Both the position numbers and the translations under genes were made by a program. Below the pieces are notes generated by a model that was not told where the DNA came from, ran no database searches, and worked only from the letters and a program-made list of their open reading frames with translations. From NCBI RefSeq assembly GCF_029525575.1, contig NZ_JAPDIA010000003.1, positions 1,108,214 to 1,172,213 of the forward strand: a stretch of 64,000 nt of DNA, read 5' to 3'. Source of the DNA: Cohnella rhizosphaerae. Lineage in GTDB: Bacteria > Bacillota > Bacilli > Paenibacillales > Paenibacillaceae. How positions within the stretch are numbered: the first letter of the stretch is position 1; each line of letters starts with the position of its first letter. This document shows positions 47,951-60,376 of the stretch, in pieces.

Positions 47951-49667
47951 GTGAGAGTCGTTCGGTTCATTCGATCGAAATTGCATTACAAAATGATGCT
48001 AATCTATTCTCTCTTAACGCTGGTACCGTTAATCATTGTAAGCGCAACCTTCTACGTGACATCGAAAAGAATTATTGAAAATAACGTCGACCAGTCTTTC
48101 AAGCAAACGATGTCCGAGACCTCGGATAAAATCGACGGGGTTTTTAAAGCATTCGCAAGGGAGGCTTCCGGCATCGGCGACAATCGGTTCGTCAACGTTC
48201 TCTTTCGCAACGCTTCGGCGCCGGACAAGTATCCGCTGGCGCCATCCGAACGAGCGGCGTTGGAGGAAAGGGTAGAAGAAATGCTGCATATCGAGCTGGA
48301 CGACATGGGCAAGAACATTGGCGATCTCGCCGACTCCATTCATCTCTTCGACGTTCATGGTAAACATTATTACGCCGGCGCCGACCCCGACATTCAATAT
48401 TACGATGCGATCGTCATCATGCCGTTCGAGAAGCAAGGCGTTCCGGAATGGGCCTTTTTCGTCGATCATCGACGGCTGATCTGCAATTTGCAGCTTGTCG
48501 ATCCGGAAATGGGGACGGTTCTGGGCAATCTGGTCGTCCTGCTGGATCCGATCAAAATGACTTCGCTATACGACTCCTACGACACGGGTTCTTTTTTCAT
48601 TACGAACGCAAGCAATGTCGTGTTGTCCTCCGACCGTCAGCGTTCGATCGGAGAGCTCCTTCCCTCGCCGGCGACGGGCGATACGATAACGACGCAAAGA
48701 GAATCGAAATGGACGGGCTTTAAGTATGTAAGCCGCATTCCCGTTTCCGAAGCGAGCGCCGGAATCCGAAGGCTGGCCGTCTTCTCGGTCGCGGTCGCGC
48801 TTGCGTCCTGGATCGCGGTCATCGTCATTACCTATTACGTGCTGCGAAAAATTACCAGCCCCTTGGCGACATTAAGCAAACTCATGCGCAAAGCGCAGAA
48901 AGAAAACTACCAGTTAATCGAAAACTTCGGGTCCCACGACGAGATCGCGCAGCTCTGTCATAGCTTTAATCGGATGATTCTGGAAACCAAGGAATTGATC
49001 CAGAAGGTCTATAAAGCGGAGCTTGAGCAGAAGGAGGCCCAATTGGCGGCGATCCGAACTTATTTCAACCCCCCATTTTTTGCACAACACGCTGGAATAC
49101 GTGAGCATTCTGGCCAAATCCAAAGAAAATATCGAACGAATCCCTTATGTGGTAAAAAGCTTGTCCAGCATCATTCGTTTTTCGATTTCGCCGGGTGAAG
49201 CTTTCGTTTCTCTGGACGTCGAGATGAAATTCGCGAAAACGTATATGCAAATCCATCAATATCGTTTCGAGGACCGATTCGAATACAGTATCGACTTGCC
49301 CGAACACTTGAAACGGCTCAAGGTTCCGAAGCTTATTCTTCAACCGATCATCGAAAATGCGTTCATTCACGGAATCGATCATATTCGCGGGATCGGCCGA
49401 ATCGATATCAGAGCCTATGAGCGCCAGTTTAATCTTGCGATCGAGATCGAGGACAACGGCGGTTCGGCGCAAACGCATCCCCGCGTTTCCAAAGGGATGG
49501 GATCCGGCTTGAAAGGAATCGAATCGCGGATTAAGCTGCATTTCGGCGATCGTTATGGCATTGAGAAGCGGCAAGGCGAACAGGGGATGATCGTAACGCT
49601 GCTTTTGCCGATCCTATTGAACGAGTCAACGGATTTTTCATCGGAAAAGGGGGACCCAGCGCCATGA
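47951..49667 (+). CDS. YesM-family sensor histidine kinase (one apparent frameshift)
   Basis: About 571 residues: membrane helix (about 17-38), large extracytoplasmic sensor (to about 275), second helix (about 280-302), HAMP, then HisKA_7TM-type His_kinase with NPHFLHNTLEYV (phospho-His) and ATPase lid ILQPIIENAFIHGI and KGMGSGLKGIESR. The motif with the histidine is restored only when one C is removed from a C6 run at 49069-49074. GTG at 47951 has AAGGAGAGG 7 bases upstream. It ends in ATGA overlap with the response regulator and probably senses a breakdown product of the target glycan. Confidence 0.85.
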
Positions 49668-51212
49668 AGCTATTTATCGTAGACGATGAAAAAGCCGTCA
49701 GAGATTATATCGTCTCCCTCCCGGCCTGGCATCGTCTTGGCTGCAAGATCGTCGGACAAGCGGCCGACGGCTGGGAAGCCTACGAGACGTTAAGCAGAAC
49801 GAATGCCGACGCGCCGGATGTATTGATAACCGACATTCGAATGCCTTACATGGACGGCATCGAGTTGACCAGACAAGTCCTTGAAGACTTCCCCGATATG
49901 AAAGTGATCTTTCTGACCGCGCATGGCGAATTCGAATATGCCAAACAGGCCGTCAAGCTGGGCGCCGTAGACTTTATTACGAAACCGTTCAACGAAGACG
50001 AGCTCGTGGAACGCGTGAAGTGGATCAGAGATCATCGGTTGAATCGTCGGAGACCGGAATGGGTTCAGCAGGAAGAATGGATCCGGACGCTGTTGTCCCC
50101 CGCGACGCCGGACAGGGAAAAGACCGGTATGCTTGGAGAACTCGAAACGATGAATCAATCGGCCGTTTTCCTCTCCGTCGAAATCGACAATGCGGGTATT
50201 CTGGCCGATACGGGAAAACCGTTTTCGAACCTTGCGATACGCGAATTCATCGCCGACGTCATGACCTTGTACCCGCATCCTTACTGGTCGTCCCTGTCGC
50301 AAAGCGGCGTTTATTTGGTTTTGTTCATGCCCCCGGCCGTTCCGAAGGAACAATCGGCGCACGAAGCGATGGAGGTTGCCCGGCACATGCTGGATGCGAT
50401 CCAGGGGTCGTTCGGTTACAGCGTTTCGATCGGCCTCAGCGATCTATTGCCCTCCGCGGCAGCGCTTCGGAAGGGGCTTGAACAAGCCCAAAGCTGCTTG
50501 GATTACCGGATGCTGATCGGACGGAATTCAATCGTTGCGTACTCCGCCTTGCTCTCGATGCGGGAACAGAAACGGGAGCAATCCGAGATGAACCGTTCCG
50601 AACTGACCGATCTGCTGCGCAAAGGAGAGGAAGCGCCAATCTCCGATTATTTAAGAAGCCTGAACAGGACGTTCATGTTGGAGGGAATAAGCAAGACGCG
50701 CATTCAGGAGGCCTGTATGGAAATGGTGGAGACGGCGGGCCAAGCCCTGCATTCCTTCGGCATTCAACCAAGCCCGGAGGAGACGATCGCCGTTCGCAAA
50801 AGCGTTCTGTCCTTTACGATTCTTTCGGATTTGATGATGTATATGGAGCAATTTCTGAAGAAAACCGCAACGCTCCTAAGTTCTGCCAGACAAAGCGCTT
50901 CTGCCCATTATATCGATACCGCCATGAAGTTCATTGAAAGCCGCTATATGGAGGACATCACGCTGCAAATGCTGGCGGACGAGCTTTTCGTTAATTATTC
51001 GTATTTAAGCAGGCTCATTAAAAAAAGAAACGGGCCGTAATTTCAGGGATCTATTATGGGAGCATCGGATCCGCATCGCCAAGGAGAAGCTTTCGACGAC
51101 CAACTTGAAGCACTATGAAGTGGCTTATGCGGTGGGGTTTAAGGACGCCGCCCATTTCAGCCAGCTGTTTAAGAAAATGACCGGGAAAACGCCCGGCGAT
51201 TATAAGGCTTAA
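49664..51212 (+). CDS. YesN/AraC-type response regulator (one apparent frameshift)
   Basis: About 515 residues: receiver domain (FIVDDEKAVRD, LITDIRMPYMDGIE phospho-Asp, VIFLTAHGEF, FITKPFNEDE), a central variable region and a C-terminal AraC-type double helix-turn-helix (ITLQMLADELFVNYSYLSRL, then YEVAYAVGFKDAAHFSQLFK). The frame breaks in an A7 run at 51020-51026 between the two recognition units; removing one A gives LIKKETGRNFRDLLWEHRI. It should activate the transporter and enzyme genes downstream. Confidence 0.85.
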
Positions 51213-51350
51213 AGGCAAATACAGAACAGTTCAAGGCAAATGGACACATGTCGATCCTCGGATCGATTCGATAAGCTTATGACTAGGGAGGCGCCGTCGC
51301 GGGGCGACGCCGAACCGAACTCGAACTCGACAATCAGGAGGTCAAATCCA

Positions 51351-52719
51351 GTGAAAAGAAAAAAGAATGCTTCTCGCCTCGCTGACCCTCGTGCTGGCCA
51401 CGCTGATCTCGGCATGCGGAGCGAACAAAGCAAACGATGCCCAAACTTCGAAAGCCCCGGACGCGGCCGCTTCCGAAGCAAGCGCAACCGCAGCCGGCTC
51501 GGCCGGCGGAACCGACGATCCCTTTACGATCCGAATCGGAGCCTGGTTCATCGACGATCGGCCTTTCATGCAAGAATTCAAGGCTAACGTAGAGAAGGCT
51601 TACAAAGAAAAATATCCGAAAGCCTCCATTCAATGGGATATTACGCTTGGGGATACGTATGCGGATAAGCTGAAGGCAGAGCTGGCTTCGGATACGGCGC
51701 CCGACGTTTTTTTCCATCAGAGTAAGACCGCTATGTTCGGAGAAGTCGGTTATTTGGCGGATTTGTCCGACGAACCATGGGCGGCCAAGCTCAATTCTGG
51801 AGCGAAAAGCGTCTATTCCTACAAGGGTAAGGTCTATGCACTGCCGATGGGGCTCGCTTCGAGCGGGATCTGGTACAACAAGAAAATATTCGCCGATCTC
51901 GGGATCGAAGTGCCGAAGTCCTGGGCGGAGATGGAGAGCGCATTCGCGAAAATCAAAGCGGCAGGCATAACGCCGGTTTCCGCCGGATTTAAGGACACTT
52001 GGACGGCAAGCATGACCTTTAACCTGTGGATGCAGCCCTATGGCAACGAGAGCAGCCCGACTTTCGGCAAAGATCTTTACGAAGGCAAGAAGCGGCTGGA
52101 CGGGCCGGAAGTTCAAGCGGTCATGACGCATCTGCAAGAAATGGTCGAGAAGGGCTACTTGAACAAAACGGCCCTTAGCATCGATTGGCCGCAATCCGCG
52201 GAATTGTTCACCTCGGGGAAGGCGGCCATGATCGTTCAAGGTCCCTGGATGCCTGGCACCGCGCAGGAGAATTTCCAAACGAAAGGCCATGCCGCATTCG
52301 ATCTCGGGTACTTCCCGTTCCGAACGGACAAGGGGTATGCCACAGTTGTCCCAGGCATTGACCAATCGCTGTCGGTGAACGCCAAAACCAAGCTCCTGCA
52401 GCAGGCGAAGGACTTGGTCGGCGTAATCGCGAGCCCTGAAGTGTACGGACCTTTTAATATAGGCAGCGGAACGGTACCGGCCATTCAAGGCATGAAGCTC
52501 GACTATCCGAACTCCGCATTAAACGATTTATTGAAGGTTGTCGAAGAAACGGAACCCGGCTTGGCAATCGAACCCTATGTGCCTGCGTCCGCGGTGACTT
52601 CGCTCGTGGAGACGTTCACGAAAGTGGCATCCGGTATTAAATTCAATCCTAAGGATTTGGAGGAAGCTCAGAAAAAGCTGGAGAAAGACAAAGGAACGGT
52701 CATTCTTCCGGCTGAGTAA
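51351..52719 (+). CDS. Sugar ABC transporter solute-binding lipoprotein (one apparent frameshift at the start)
   Basis: About 455 residues. Lipoprotein signal with ATLISACG, Ser/Ala-rich linker, then a family 1 solute-binding fold (TLGDTYADKLKAELASDTAPDV-type hinge, GKVYALPMGLASSGIWYNKK, FTSGKAAMIVQGPW). GTG at 51351 has CAGGAGG 9 bases upstream but is out of frame unless one A is removed from an A6 run at 51359-51364 (then KRKRMLLASLTLVL). The ATG at 51367 is the alternative without a good site. It delivers oligosaccharide to the two permeases that follow. Confidence 0.85.
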
Positions 52720-52734
52720 TCAAAAACTATTCCA

Positions 52735-52770
52735 ATTCGACCGGCCGGCTCCCAGCGCGGCCGGTCGAAT
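52735..52770 (+). promoter_or_regulatory. 13-bp perfect hairpin between binding-protein and permease genes
   Basis: ATTCGACCGGCCG and CGGCCGGTCGAAT form a 13-bp perfect stem with a 10-base loop and no T run. Such hairpins between binding-protein and permease genes (for example malE-malF) protect the upstream mRNA and give unequal expression; the same is inferred here. Confidence 0.7.
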
Positions 52771-52787
52771 AGTAAGCGGGTGAGATC

Positions 52788-53670
52788 TTGTTAAAAGCCA
52801 GTACCCGGGAGTGGTGGACCGGTTTTTGGTTCATCCTGCCGGCAACCGCATTGTTCGTCGCGTTCGTCTATTATCCTTTCGCGTCAAGCGTGTACTATTC
52901 GTTTACGGAATGGGATTCCATTCGTCCCGCCAAGTTTATCGGTTGGGACAACTACGCCTTTTTTGCTCGAAGATTCCAAAATGCTTCAGGCGGCCAAGAA
53001 TACGATCTTGATCACCCTCTTCGGCATCGTCGTTCAGAACCCCTTGTCTTTACTGCTGGCGATCTTGCTGAACCGCTCTTTCCGTACGAAAGTTTTGCTC
53101 AGAGTCGCCTTTTATTTGCCCGTCGTCGTCAGTCTTGTGGTTACCTCTATCGTATGGGGTCAAATTTTGCAATATGACGGCTTGCTGAATCATTTGCTGG
53201 AACGAATCGGTCTGTCTGCCTGGGAACGCGATTGGCTGGGCGACACGCGATCCGTATTCCCGACCATCATCGCCCTGACGCAATGGCAGGGGCTTGGGTA
53301 TTGCGCGGTGATCTACTTGGCAGGTCTGCAAGCCATTCCCCAGGACTTGTATGAAGCCGCGAAAATGGACGGCGCCAAGGCGGTCAACCGGTTTGTGCAC
53401 GTTACGCTTCCGATGCTCATGCCCGCGACAACGATCGTCGTGTTCTTGACCATCGTCGGCGGCCTGAAAATGTTCGATATTCCCTATATCATGACGGGAG
53501 GCGGCCCCGGCTCGGCTTCCTACACCCTGACGCTTGCCATCTATAATGCCGCATTCCGGGAAAATACGTACGGCTATGCGATCGCGGGCGGGATCGTTCT
53601 GATGATCGTCATTATGGCCGTTACGCTTCTTCAATTGAAAGTGATGCGGCGCAAAGAGGTGGAGATGTGA
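52788..53670 (+). CDS. Sugar ABC permease 1, MalF-type (one apparent frameshift)
   Basis: About 293 residues, six membrane helices. EAA loop in DLYEAAKMDGAKAVNRFVHV, followed by LPMLMPATTIVVF. The frame breaks in a T6 run at 52959-52964 after the first helix (NYAFL then LEDSKMLQAAKNT). Start TTG 52788 lies after GCGGGTG. The gene ends one base into the next start. No ATPase gene is in the cluster, so a shared MsmX-type ATPase elsewhere is expected. Confidence 0.85.
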
Positions 53671-54514
53671 TGAGCGATCTCTCCGCCAAGCGGAAAAACC
53701 GTACGGGCCTAACGTTGGAAATTTTATTGTTATTGATCGCATTGCTGTTTTTGTATCCGATTTTTTTATCTCATACTGACGAGTTTTAAATCTCCCGATC
53801 AACTGTATCGGCCCCTGGCTATGCCGGATTCATTCTATTGGGGCCATTACAAGAAAGCCATCGAAAAGGTGAACGTATTGCGCGGTTTTTTCAATACGTT
53901 TGCGATTAGCGCCGGATCGATCGGGCTGATGGTCATCGTCTCTTCCATGGCGGGGTATGTCATTGCGCGCATTCCGCGCAAGTTCTTTCAGTTTCTCTTT
54001 TATTTCTTCATCTCCGGCATGGTAATTCCGCTGCAAACGGGCATGATTCCGATCTTCAAAATGGGGGGTGGCCTTGCATCTGATCGATACGCGCACCTTC
54101 ATGATCTTGTTGTACGCGGCGGGCGCGCTCCCTATGGCGACGTTCATGTATTCAGGATTTACGAAATCCGTCCCCAGGGAAATCGAAGAATCGGCTGCCA
54201 TTGACGGATATGGAAAGCTTCGCGCGTTCTGGATGATTATTTTCCCGCTCCTGCTTCCGGCGACGGGGACGCTCATCATGCTGAACGTCTATGGCATCTG
54301 GAACGATCTTTTCGGTCCGCTGCTTTATTTGAAGGATCCCGCGAAAATGACGCTGATGGCACAAGTCGTCCAATTCAAAGCGAATACCCAATCGATCGAT
54401 TACGGCCCGATATTCGCGCTGTGCGTCATGGCGACTTTGCCGCTGATCGTTCTGTTTTTCTTCACGCAAAAATATATGATGAAAGGACTCGTCGCCGGTG
54501 CGGTTAAAGGCTGA
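53670..54514 (+). CDS. Sugar ABC permease 2, MalG-type (two apparent frameshifts)
   Basis: About 280 residues, six membrane helices; EAA loop EIEESAAIDGYGKLRAFWMI. The frame breaks in a T7 run (53761-53767: YPIFYLILTSFKSPDQ restored) and a G6 run (54063-54068: IFKMGVALHLIDT restored). It partners the MalF-type permease and the binding protein. The rhamnosidase gene follows without a gap. Confidence 0.83.
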
Positions 54515-54563
54515 TCCCTTCCAAATCGAGAATACGCAGAAGTCCGGAACGATCGACTTCGGC

Positions 54564-57237
54564 ATGACGGATCTACGCGTGGAATACAGGAGAAATCCGA
54601 TCGGCATCGGCGTGCGCGTTCCCCGGTTCAGCTGGAAACTGATCGGAAAAGGAAGGGGAATCCGACAAGGCGGGTATCGGATTCAAGTCTCCGAGAACGA
54701 TCCGCATTTCAGCGATCCGATCTGGGATTCCGGTGAGGTGAACTCGGATCGGTCCGTGCACATCGCGTATGAAGGAAGTCCGCTTGCGTCTCGTCAAGTC
54801 TACCACTTACGCGTGCGCGCTTGGGACGCCAAAGGCCGGGAAAGCGACTGGCAGACCGCGTTCTTCGAGACGGGAATATTGGATTACAGCGCGTGGACGG
54901 CACAATGGATCACGCTCGATCCAGGGAAGCATGATCGTGCCGCGGAAGCTTTGCCTCTTTTCCGCAAAACGTTCGAAGCGAAATCCCCCCGTGCGCGCCG
55001 CCCGAATTTATGCGACCGCTCTCGGACTGTACGAATTGGAGCTTAACGGCAATCGCTTGAACGATCAGCTGTTCGCGCCGGGGTGGACAAGCTACCACAA
55101 ACGGCTTCAAACGCAAACCTACGATGTGACGGCGTATATCCGTATGGGCGACAATGCGATCGGAATAACCGTTGCGGACGGCTGGTACAAAGGCAGAATC
55201 GGGGGCCATCCCCGAGATTTTTACGGCAATCGCCGGGCTGCGCTGCTTGAACTTCATCTTGCCTACGAAGACGGCAGTATGCAAACCGTCGTAACGGACG
55301 GTTCCTGGCGAGCGGAGACCGGTCCGATCGTCATGGCTTCCCTTTATGACGGAGAGAGCTACGACGCCAGGCTCGAGAGGGACGGCTGGAGTCTGCCGGC
55401 GTACGACGATCGAAATTGGCTGCCCGTCGAAACGATGAAACGCGGCAACCATATGCTGCTCCCGCAAGAAAACGTACCGACGGTCGTCGTAAAAGAGCTT
55501 CAGCCCGAGCGGGTCTTGCGGTCGCCGAGCGGAGAGACGATCTTGGATTTCGGCCAGAATCTGACCGGATGGGTGTCTTACTCGGTGACGGGGGGAAGCG
55601 GGCAGGCTTGTTGAACTGACCCACGCCGAAGTCTTGGATTCGAACGGCAACCTATACGTCGATAATTTGCGTTCGGCCAAGCAGATGACCCGTTATATAT
55701 GCAAAGGGACGGGGAACGAACGCTATGAGCCGAGGTTTTCGTTCCAAGGCTTTCGCTATGCGAAAGTGAGCGGATATCCGGGTGACGTAAATCCCGATTA
55801 TTTTACCGCGCATGTCATTAGCTCCGATCTGGAAGAGACGGGCACATTCGAATGCTCGGATCCGCTGGTCAATCAATTGCAAAGCAACATCGTCTGGGGA
55901 CAGCGCGGGAACTTCCTGGACGTGCCGACGGATTGCCCGCAGCGCGACGAAAGATTGGGATACACGGGAGATGCGCAAGTTTTCATCCGGACGGCGGCCC
56001 ATAACATGAACGTTGCCGTTTTCTTTACCAAGTGGTTAAGAGACTTGAAGGCGGATCAATTGCCGAGTGGCGGCGTGCCCAATACGGTTCCCGACACTTT
56101 GCCAGGTTGGGAAATGCATTCGGCGGCAGGATGGGGGGATGCGGCGGTCATCTGTCCATGGACGATGTATGCGTGCTACGGGGATCTGCGGTTGTTGGAA
56201 GAACAATACGACAGCATGAAAGCATGGGTTGCGTTCTTGAGAAATTCGGGGGGAACAGGCGTATCTCCGAAACGACGGTTTTCAGTTCGGGGATTGGCTG
56301 GCGCTCGATGCTCCTGCGGGAAGCTATACGGGCGCGACGCCGAAAGACTTTATCGCAACCGCGTTTTACGCGCATTCTGCGAATTTGCTCGCCAAATCTG
56401 CGAGAGCGTTAGGAAAAAGAGAGGAAGCGGCACAGTTCGAGGAGCTGTTCGTTAACATTCGCGACTGCTTCAATCGAGAGTTCGTGACGCGCACGGGAAG
56501 GCTATCGTCCCCCACGCAAACCGCTCACGTATTGGCGCTTCAATTCGGATTAGTCGAAGGCCCGGTTCGCAAGAAAGTGGAGGAAAGCTTCATTCGGCTC
56601 ATCGAGGAATCGGCGTATAAGCTGACTAGCGGATTTCTTGGGACCCCCTATATTTGCCCTGTGCTGTCGGACATCGGCAGAAATGATTTGGCCTATCGGT
56701 TGGCGTTATCCCGCGACTATCCGTCCTGGCTTTATTCCGTCGAACAAGGGGCTACGACGATCTGGGAACATTGGGATGGCAAAAAAAGCGGACGGTTCGT
56801 TCTGGAGCGCGGATATGAACTCCTTTAATCATTATGCGTTCGGCGCGATCGGAGAGTGGTTTTATCGCTACGTGGCCGGCATTGACACGGTTGAAGCCGA
56901 GCCGGGATTCAAACATATTCGGATTCGGCCTCTTCCGGGCGAAGGGTTGAATTACGCCAAAGCGACCTACCAATCCATGTACGGCGAGATCGTGTCCGGT
57001 TGGAAGCTGCTGAACGGGGAGATGAATGTGGAAGTGAAGATTCCGCCGAATACGACGGCTACGCTGGAATTGCCGAACGCGTTGCAGGATCGGGTGACGG
57101 AGCACGGCGTACGACTAGGCGAAGCGGAAGGCGTTCGAATCGCAGCGCTCCACGACAACCGCGTGACGCTGGAATTAGCGTCGGGTACCTACCGGTTTCA
57201 ATATGAATGGCGTACCTCCTCGGAGGTGAAAAGTTGA
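54564..57237 (+). CDS. Alpha-L-rhamnosidase, GH78 family (four apparent frameshifts)
   Basis: About 889 residues, no signal peptide, so probably cytoplasmic and acting on imported oligosaccharides. N-terminal DLRVEYRRNPIGIGVRVPRF, accessory beta domains, then the (alpha/alpha)6 catalytic domain with DCPQRDERLGYTGDAQVF (catalytic acid region), GDWLALDAP and WEHWDG. Four runs carry one base too many: C6 54985-54990, G6 55590-55595, G6 56248-56253 and A7 56781-56787. A GTG at 54498 inside the permease end is an alternative start. It removes terminal rhamnose, as found in pectin rhamnogalacturonans. It couples to the next gene through TTGA. Confidence 0.85.
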
Positions 57238-58962
57238 TCATCCGAATGGAGCAGTTTGGCGCGAAGCCGGAACAAGGGTTTGACAACACGTTGGCCGTCA
57301 GGTCCGCTCTGGATTCCTGCAGGGAAATTGAAGGCGCAGTACTCGTATTTCCGCGTGGTAACTACCATTTTTGGCCCGACAAGGCCGTAGAAAAACAACT
57401 GTTTATCTCGAATCACGATCAAGCAGGATTGCGGCGAATCGCTTTCCACTTGGCGGATCGGAGCGGGTTCACGGTCGACGGACAAGGATCCGAGTTTATT
57501 TTTCATGGTCCGATGATTCCCTTCGTCATTGAAAACTGCTCCAAAGTGCTTGTTCGCAACCTTGTCATCGATTGGGAGGAGCCGATGTTTGCGCAGGGCA
57601 CGGTTTCTCGCGCAGACCATGAATCATTCGATATTCAAATGCCGGAGGGAACCGACTATAAAGTCGAAGATCATGCGGTTTGGTTCACATTCGGAGGAAT
57701 ACCCGAAAAAGTATGGGGTTTGAACGAATTCGACAAGCAGACGAAAGCGCCTGCCTATCAAAGCGGCGATCAATTAAGCTGGGGAAACTACAGTAAAGTC
57801 CGCGTCGAACAATCTCGTCCAGGCGTAATCACTTATCAAGGGGATAACATGAAGCTCCCGCGGATCGGTAATGTCATCGTCATGCGGTTCGGCAGAAGAG
57901 AAAATCCGGCTTTTTTTCATCAGCGGCGGGGAAAACGTCAGCTTGGCATCCGTGAACGTGCATCATGCACCGGGCATGGGACTCCTTGCGCAATGGTGTT
58001 CGAATATACGCTTGCACCAATTCAACGTCATGCGCAGACCCGGGTCGGACCGTATGGTAACCGCCACCGCGGATGCCACGCACTTCGTATATTGTCGCGG
58101 CCAGGTGACGCTTGACCATTGTCTATTTGAGAACCAATTGGACGATCCATGCAACGTGCACGGCATATATGCCAGAATTGCCGAGAGGCTCGGCGATGAT
58201 AGGCTGTTGGTTGAACTGGCGCACGACATGGCGAAGGGAATCAAAATCGCCGATCCCGGCGATCGGCTTGAATTCGTGCGGCGCGACTCGCTATTGACCT
58301 ATGCGAACTTAACGGTCAAAGACTTGAACGTGCTCAATAAGGATTATGTGGAGCTAGCATTTGAACAGCCGCTGCCGGAAGACATGGGAATCGATGACGG
58401 TGTCGGAAATACGTTATGGCAGCCCGATCTAACCGTCACGAATACGACGGTCAGGGCCAACCGCGCCCGCGGTTTTTTGATCACCACTTCGGGCAATGTG
58501 CTGCTGGAGCATAACAAGATCAGCACCCCGGGATCGGGCATTAAAATATCCGGAGACGTCAATTACTGGTTCGAGTCCGGCGCCGTGAGACAGGTCGTCA
58601 TTCGCCATAATGAATTCACGGATTGTAATTATTGCTGTCCGGAATGGGGAAAGGCCGTTATCGACATCGATCCCGAGATTGAGCGGCCGAAGGCGTACGA
58701 GGAATGCTACCATCGCCATATTTCGATTGAGAACAATCGCTTCGTAACGTTCGATACCGGTATCCTGTACGGTCATTCTGTCGATGGAATCCGCTTTGTC
58801 GACAATGTCATTGAAAAAAGCGATTCCTATCCGCCGCATCATGTCATGGCATATCCCATTCAGCTTAAGGCGTGCAAAAACGTCACGATAGCGGGCAATC
58901 AATGGCCGAAGGGAACGAAAACCGTCGCATGGGTCAATGATGAAGAGACGTTCCAGGTGTGA
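57234..58962 (+). CDS. Right-handed beta-helix glycosidase, GH110-like (one apparent frameshift)
   Basis: About 575 residues without signal peptide. The start resembles GH110 alpha-1,3-galactosidases: FPRGNYHFWPDKAVEK, FHLADRSGFTVDGQGSEFIF and FVIENCSKVLVRNLVIDW, followed by parallel beta-helix coils (TTVRANRARGFLITTSGNV, SIENNRFVTFDTGILYGHS). The frame breaks in a T7 run at 57911-57917 (ENPAFF then ISGGENVSLASV). TTG at 57234 has GGAGGTG upstream and overlaps the rhamnosidase stop. GH110 assignment rests on general resemblance; other beta-helix hydrolases or lyases remain possible. Confidence 0.65.
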
Positions 58963-58977
58963 GGGGGGAGGGAACCA

Positions 58978-60125
58978 ATGAGAATAGGCGTAATTGGGTA
59001 CGGGACCAGAATCGAAATGATCGTTGAGCAATTGCTGGATTTCAATATGGGCGTCGAACTGACAGCCATTACCGATATGAACATTGAAAAAGTAAGCAGG
59101 CAGCTTGAGAAGAAAGGAAGAGGTATAACAGGAATTTCTACCTATTCTAATGCAGATGAAATGCTGGTCAAGGAGCAGCTGGATGGCGTGTTGATCGGAA
59201 CACGTTGTTCCTTGCACACGGCAATGGCGAAGAAGGTTCTCCAAAGAAATCTGCCGCTGTTTCTCGAAAAGCCCGTGGCCACCACAATGGCGGATTTGCT
59301 GTCCCTCAAGGAAGCCGCTGCAAATTCGCAAAGCGAGGTCGTGGTATCCTTTCCGCTTAGAAATACGCCGCTGGTAAAACTCGTTAAGGAAATTGTGGAT
59401 TCGGGAAAGTTAGGTAAGATCGAACACGTACAAGCGGTCAACAATGTGCCGTATGGCAGTATCTATTTTCATGATTGGTATCGGGACGAGAGGGAAACCG
59501 GGGGGGCTGTTTCTACAGAAGGCTACCCACGATTTTGACTACATTAATCATCTCATTGGCTTAAAGCCCGTATCGGTCTGCGCGGTGAAATCGAAGCAGA
59601 TTTTCAAAGGAAACAAGCCCGAGGGACTTTATTGCAAGGATTGTGCTGAATATCATACTTGTCCGGAGAGCCCCTTCGTTCTCAAGCATTTCAAATCGGA
59701 GGAGTCCCATGGAGAGATGTGCGCTTTTGCCGTCGATACCGGCAATGAGGACGCTGGCAGTGCTTTGGTCGTCTACGAGTCCGGGATGCATGTCAGTTAT
59801 TCGCAAAACTTTTTTGCGAGGAAGGGTGCGGCCAAACGGGGGGGCCACGTTAATAGGCTACGAGGGGACAGTCGAATTTGATTGGAGTACGGATGAAGCC
59901 AAAGTATACATGCACAACACCCCGCGGGTAGAAACCTATAAAGTAGACTCGTCGCAGATGGCCCATAGCGGAGGGGACATCGCTTTAGCCATGAACTTTC
60001 TCAAGGTGATGCGAGGAGAGGAGAGATCAGGCACGCCGATAGATGCTGGTTTATGGAGTGCGCTGCTATGTCTGAAAGCCAAAGAATCGGCGGAAACCCA
60101 TACTTTCAAGCGTATTGCTTGGTAA
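58978..60125 (+). CDS. Gfo/Idh/MocA-family oxidoreductase (two apparent frameshifts)
   Basis: About 381 residues. Rossmann start RIGVIGYGTRIEMIVEQ, then LEKPVATTMADLLSLKEAA (the EKP motif) and the C-terminal alpha/beta domain. A cysteine cluster YCKDCAEYHTCPESP (about residues 218-232) may bind metal. Two G7 runs (59500-59506, 59838-59844) each have one base too many; removing one restores ETGGLFLQKATHDFDYINHL and AKRGATLIGYEGTVEFDW. The enzyme probably oxidises or reduces a sugar or sugar acid with NAD(P). It is the last gene before a terminator. Confidence 0.82.
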
Positions 60126-60169
60126 GGTAAATGAGCTGAAACGACGATTCAGAGTGAAGCATTTATATA

Positions 60170-60209
60170 AAAACCAGTAAGCTCAGGCCGCTGAACTTGC
60201 TGGTTTTTT
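60170..60209 (+). terminator. Terminator after the Gfo/Idh gene
   Basis: AAAACCAGTAAG and CTTGCTGGTTTT pair around inner CTCAG/CTGAA, followed by T runs. Confidence 0.85.
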
Positions 60210-60275
60210 ACTTTTTTATGGTCATGGATGCAATGACATCGATGACTGATTCATTTTATGGGGGGGAAATAAACC

Positions 60276-60304
60276 TTTACATGCCGTAGGGGCTATCCTA
60301 TAAT
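60276..60304 (+). promoter_or_regulatory. Promoter of the nanE-rpiR-ROK operon
   Basis: TTTACA (60276-60281) and TATAAT (60299-60304) with a 17-base spacer, ahead of nanE. Confidence 0.7.
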
Positions 60305-60320
60305 TGGAGGATAAATCTTT

Positions 60321-60340
60321 TTTATTTATATAAAAATAAA
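60321..60340. promoter_or_regulatory. Palindromic operator candidate for the RpiR regulator
   Basis: TTTATTT-ATATAA-AAATAAA is a 7-bp inverted repeat just downstream of the -10 box, about 15 bases past the expected transcription start. The operon encodes an RpiR regulator, a natural candidate to bind it. Confidence 0.5.
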
Positions 60341-60376
60341 ATCAAACTCCATTTTTATTGATTGGAAGTGGCGCAA

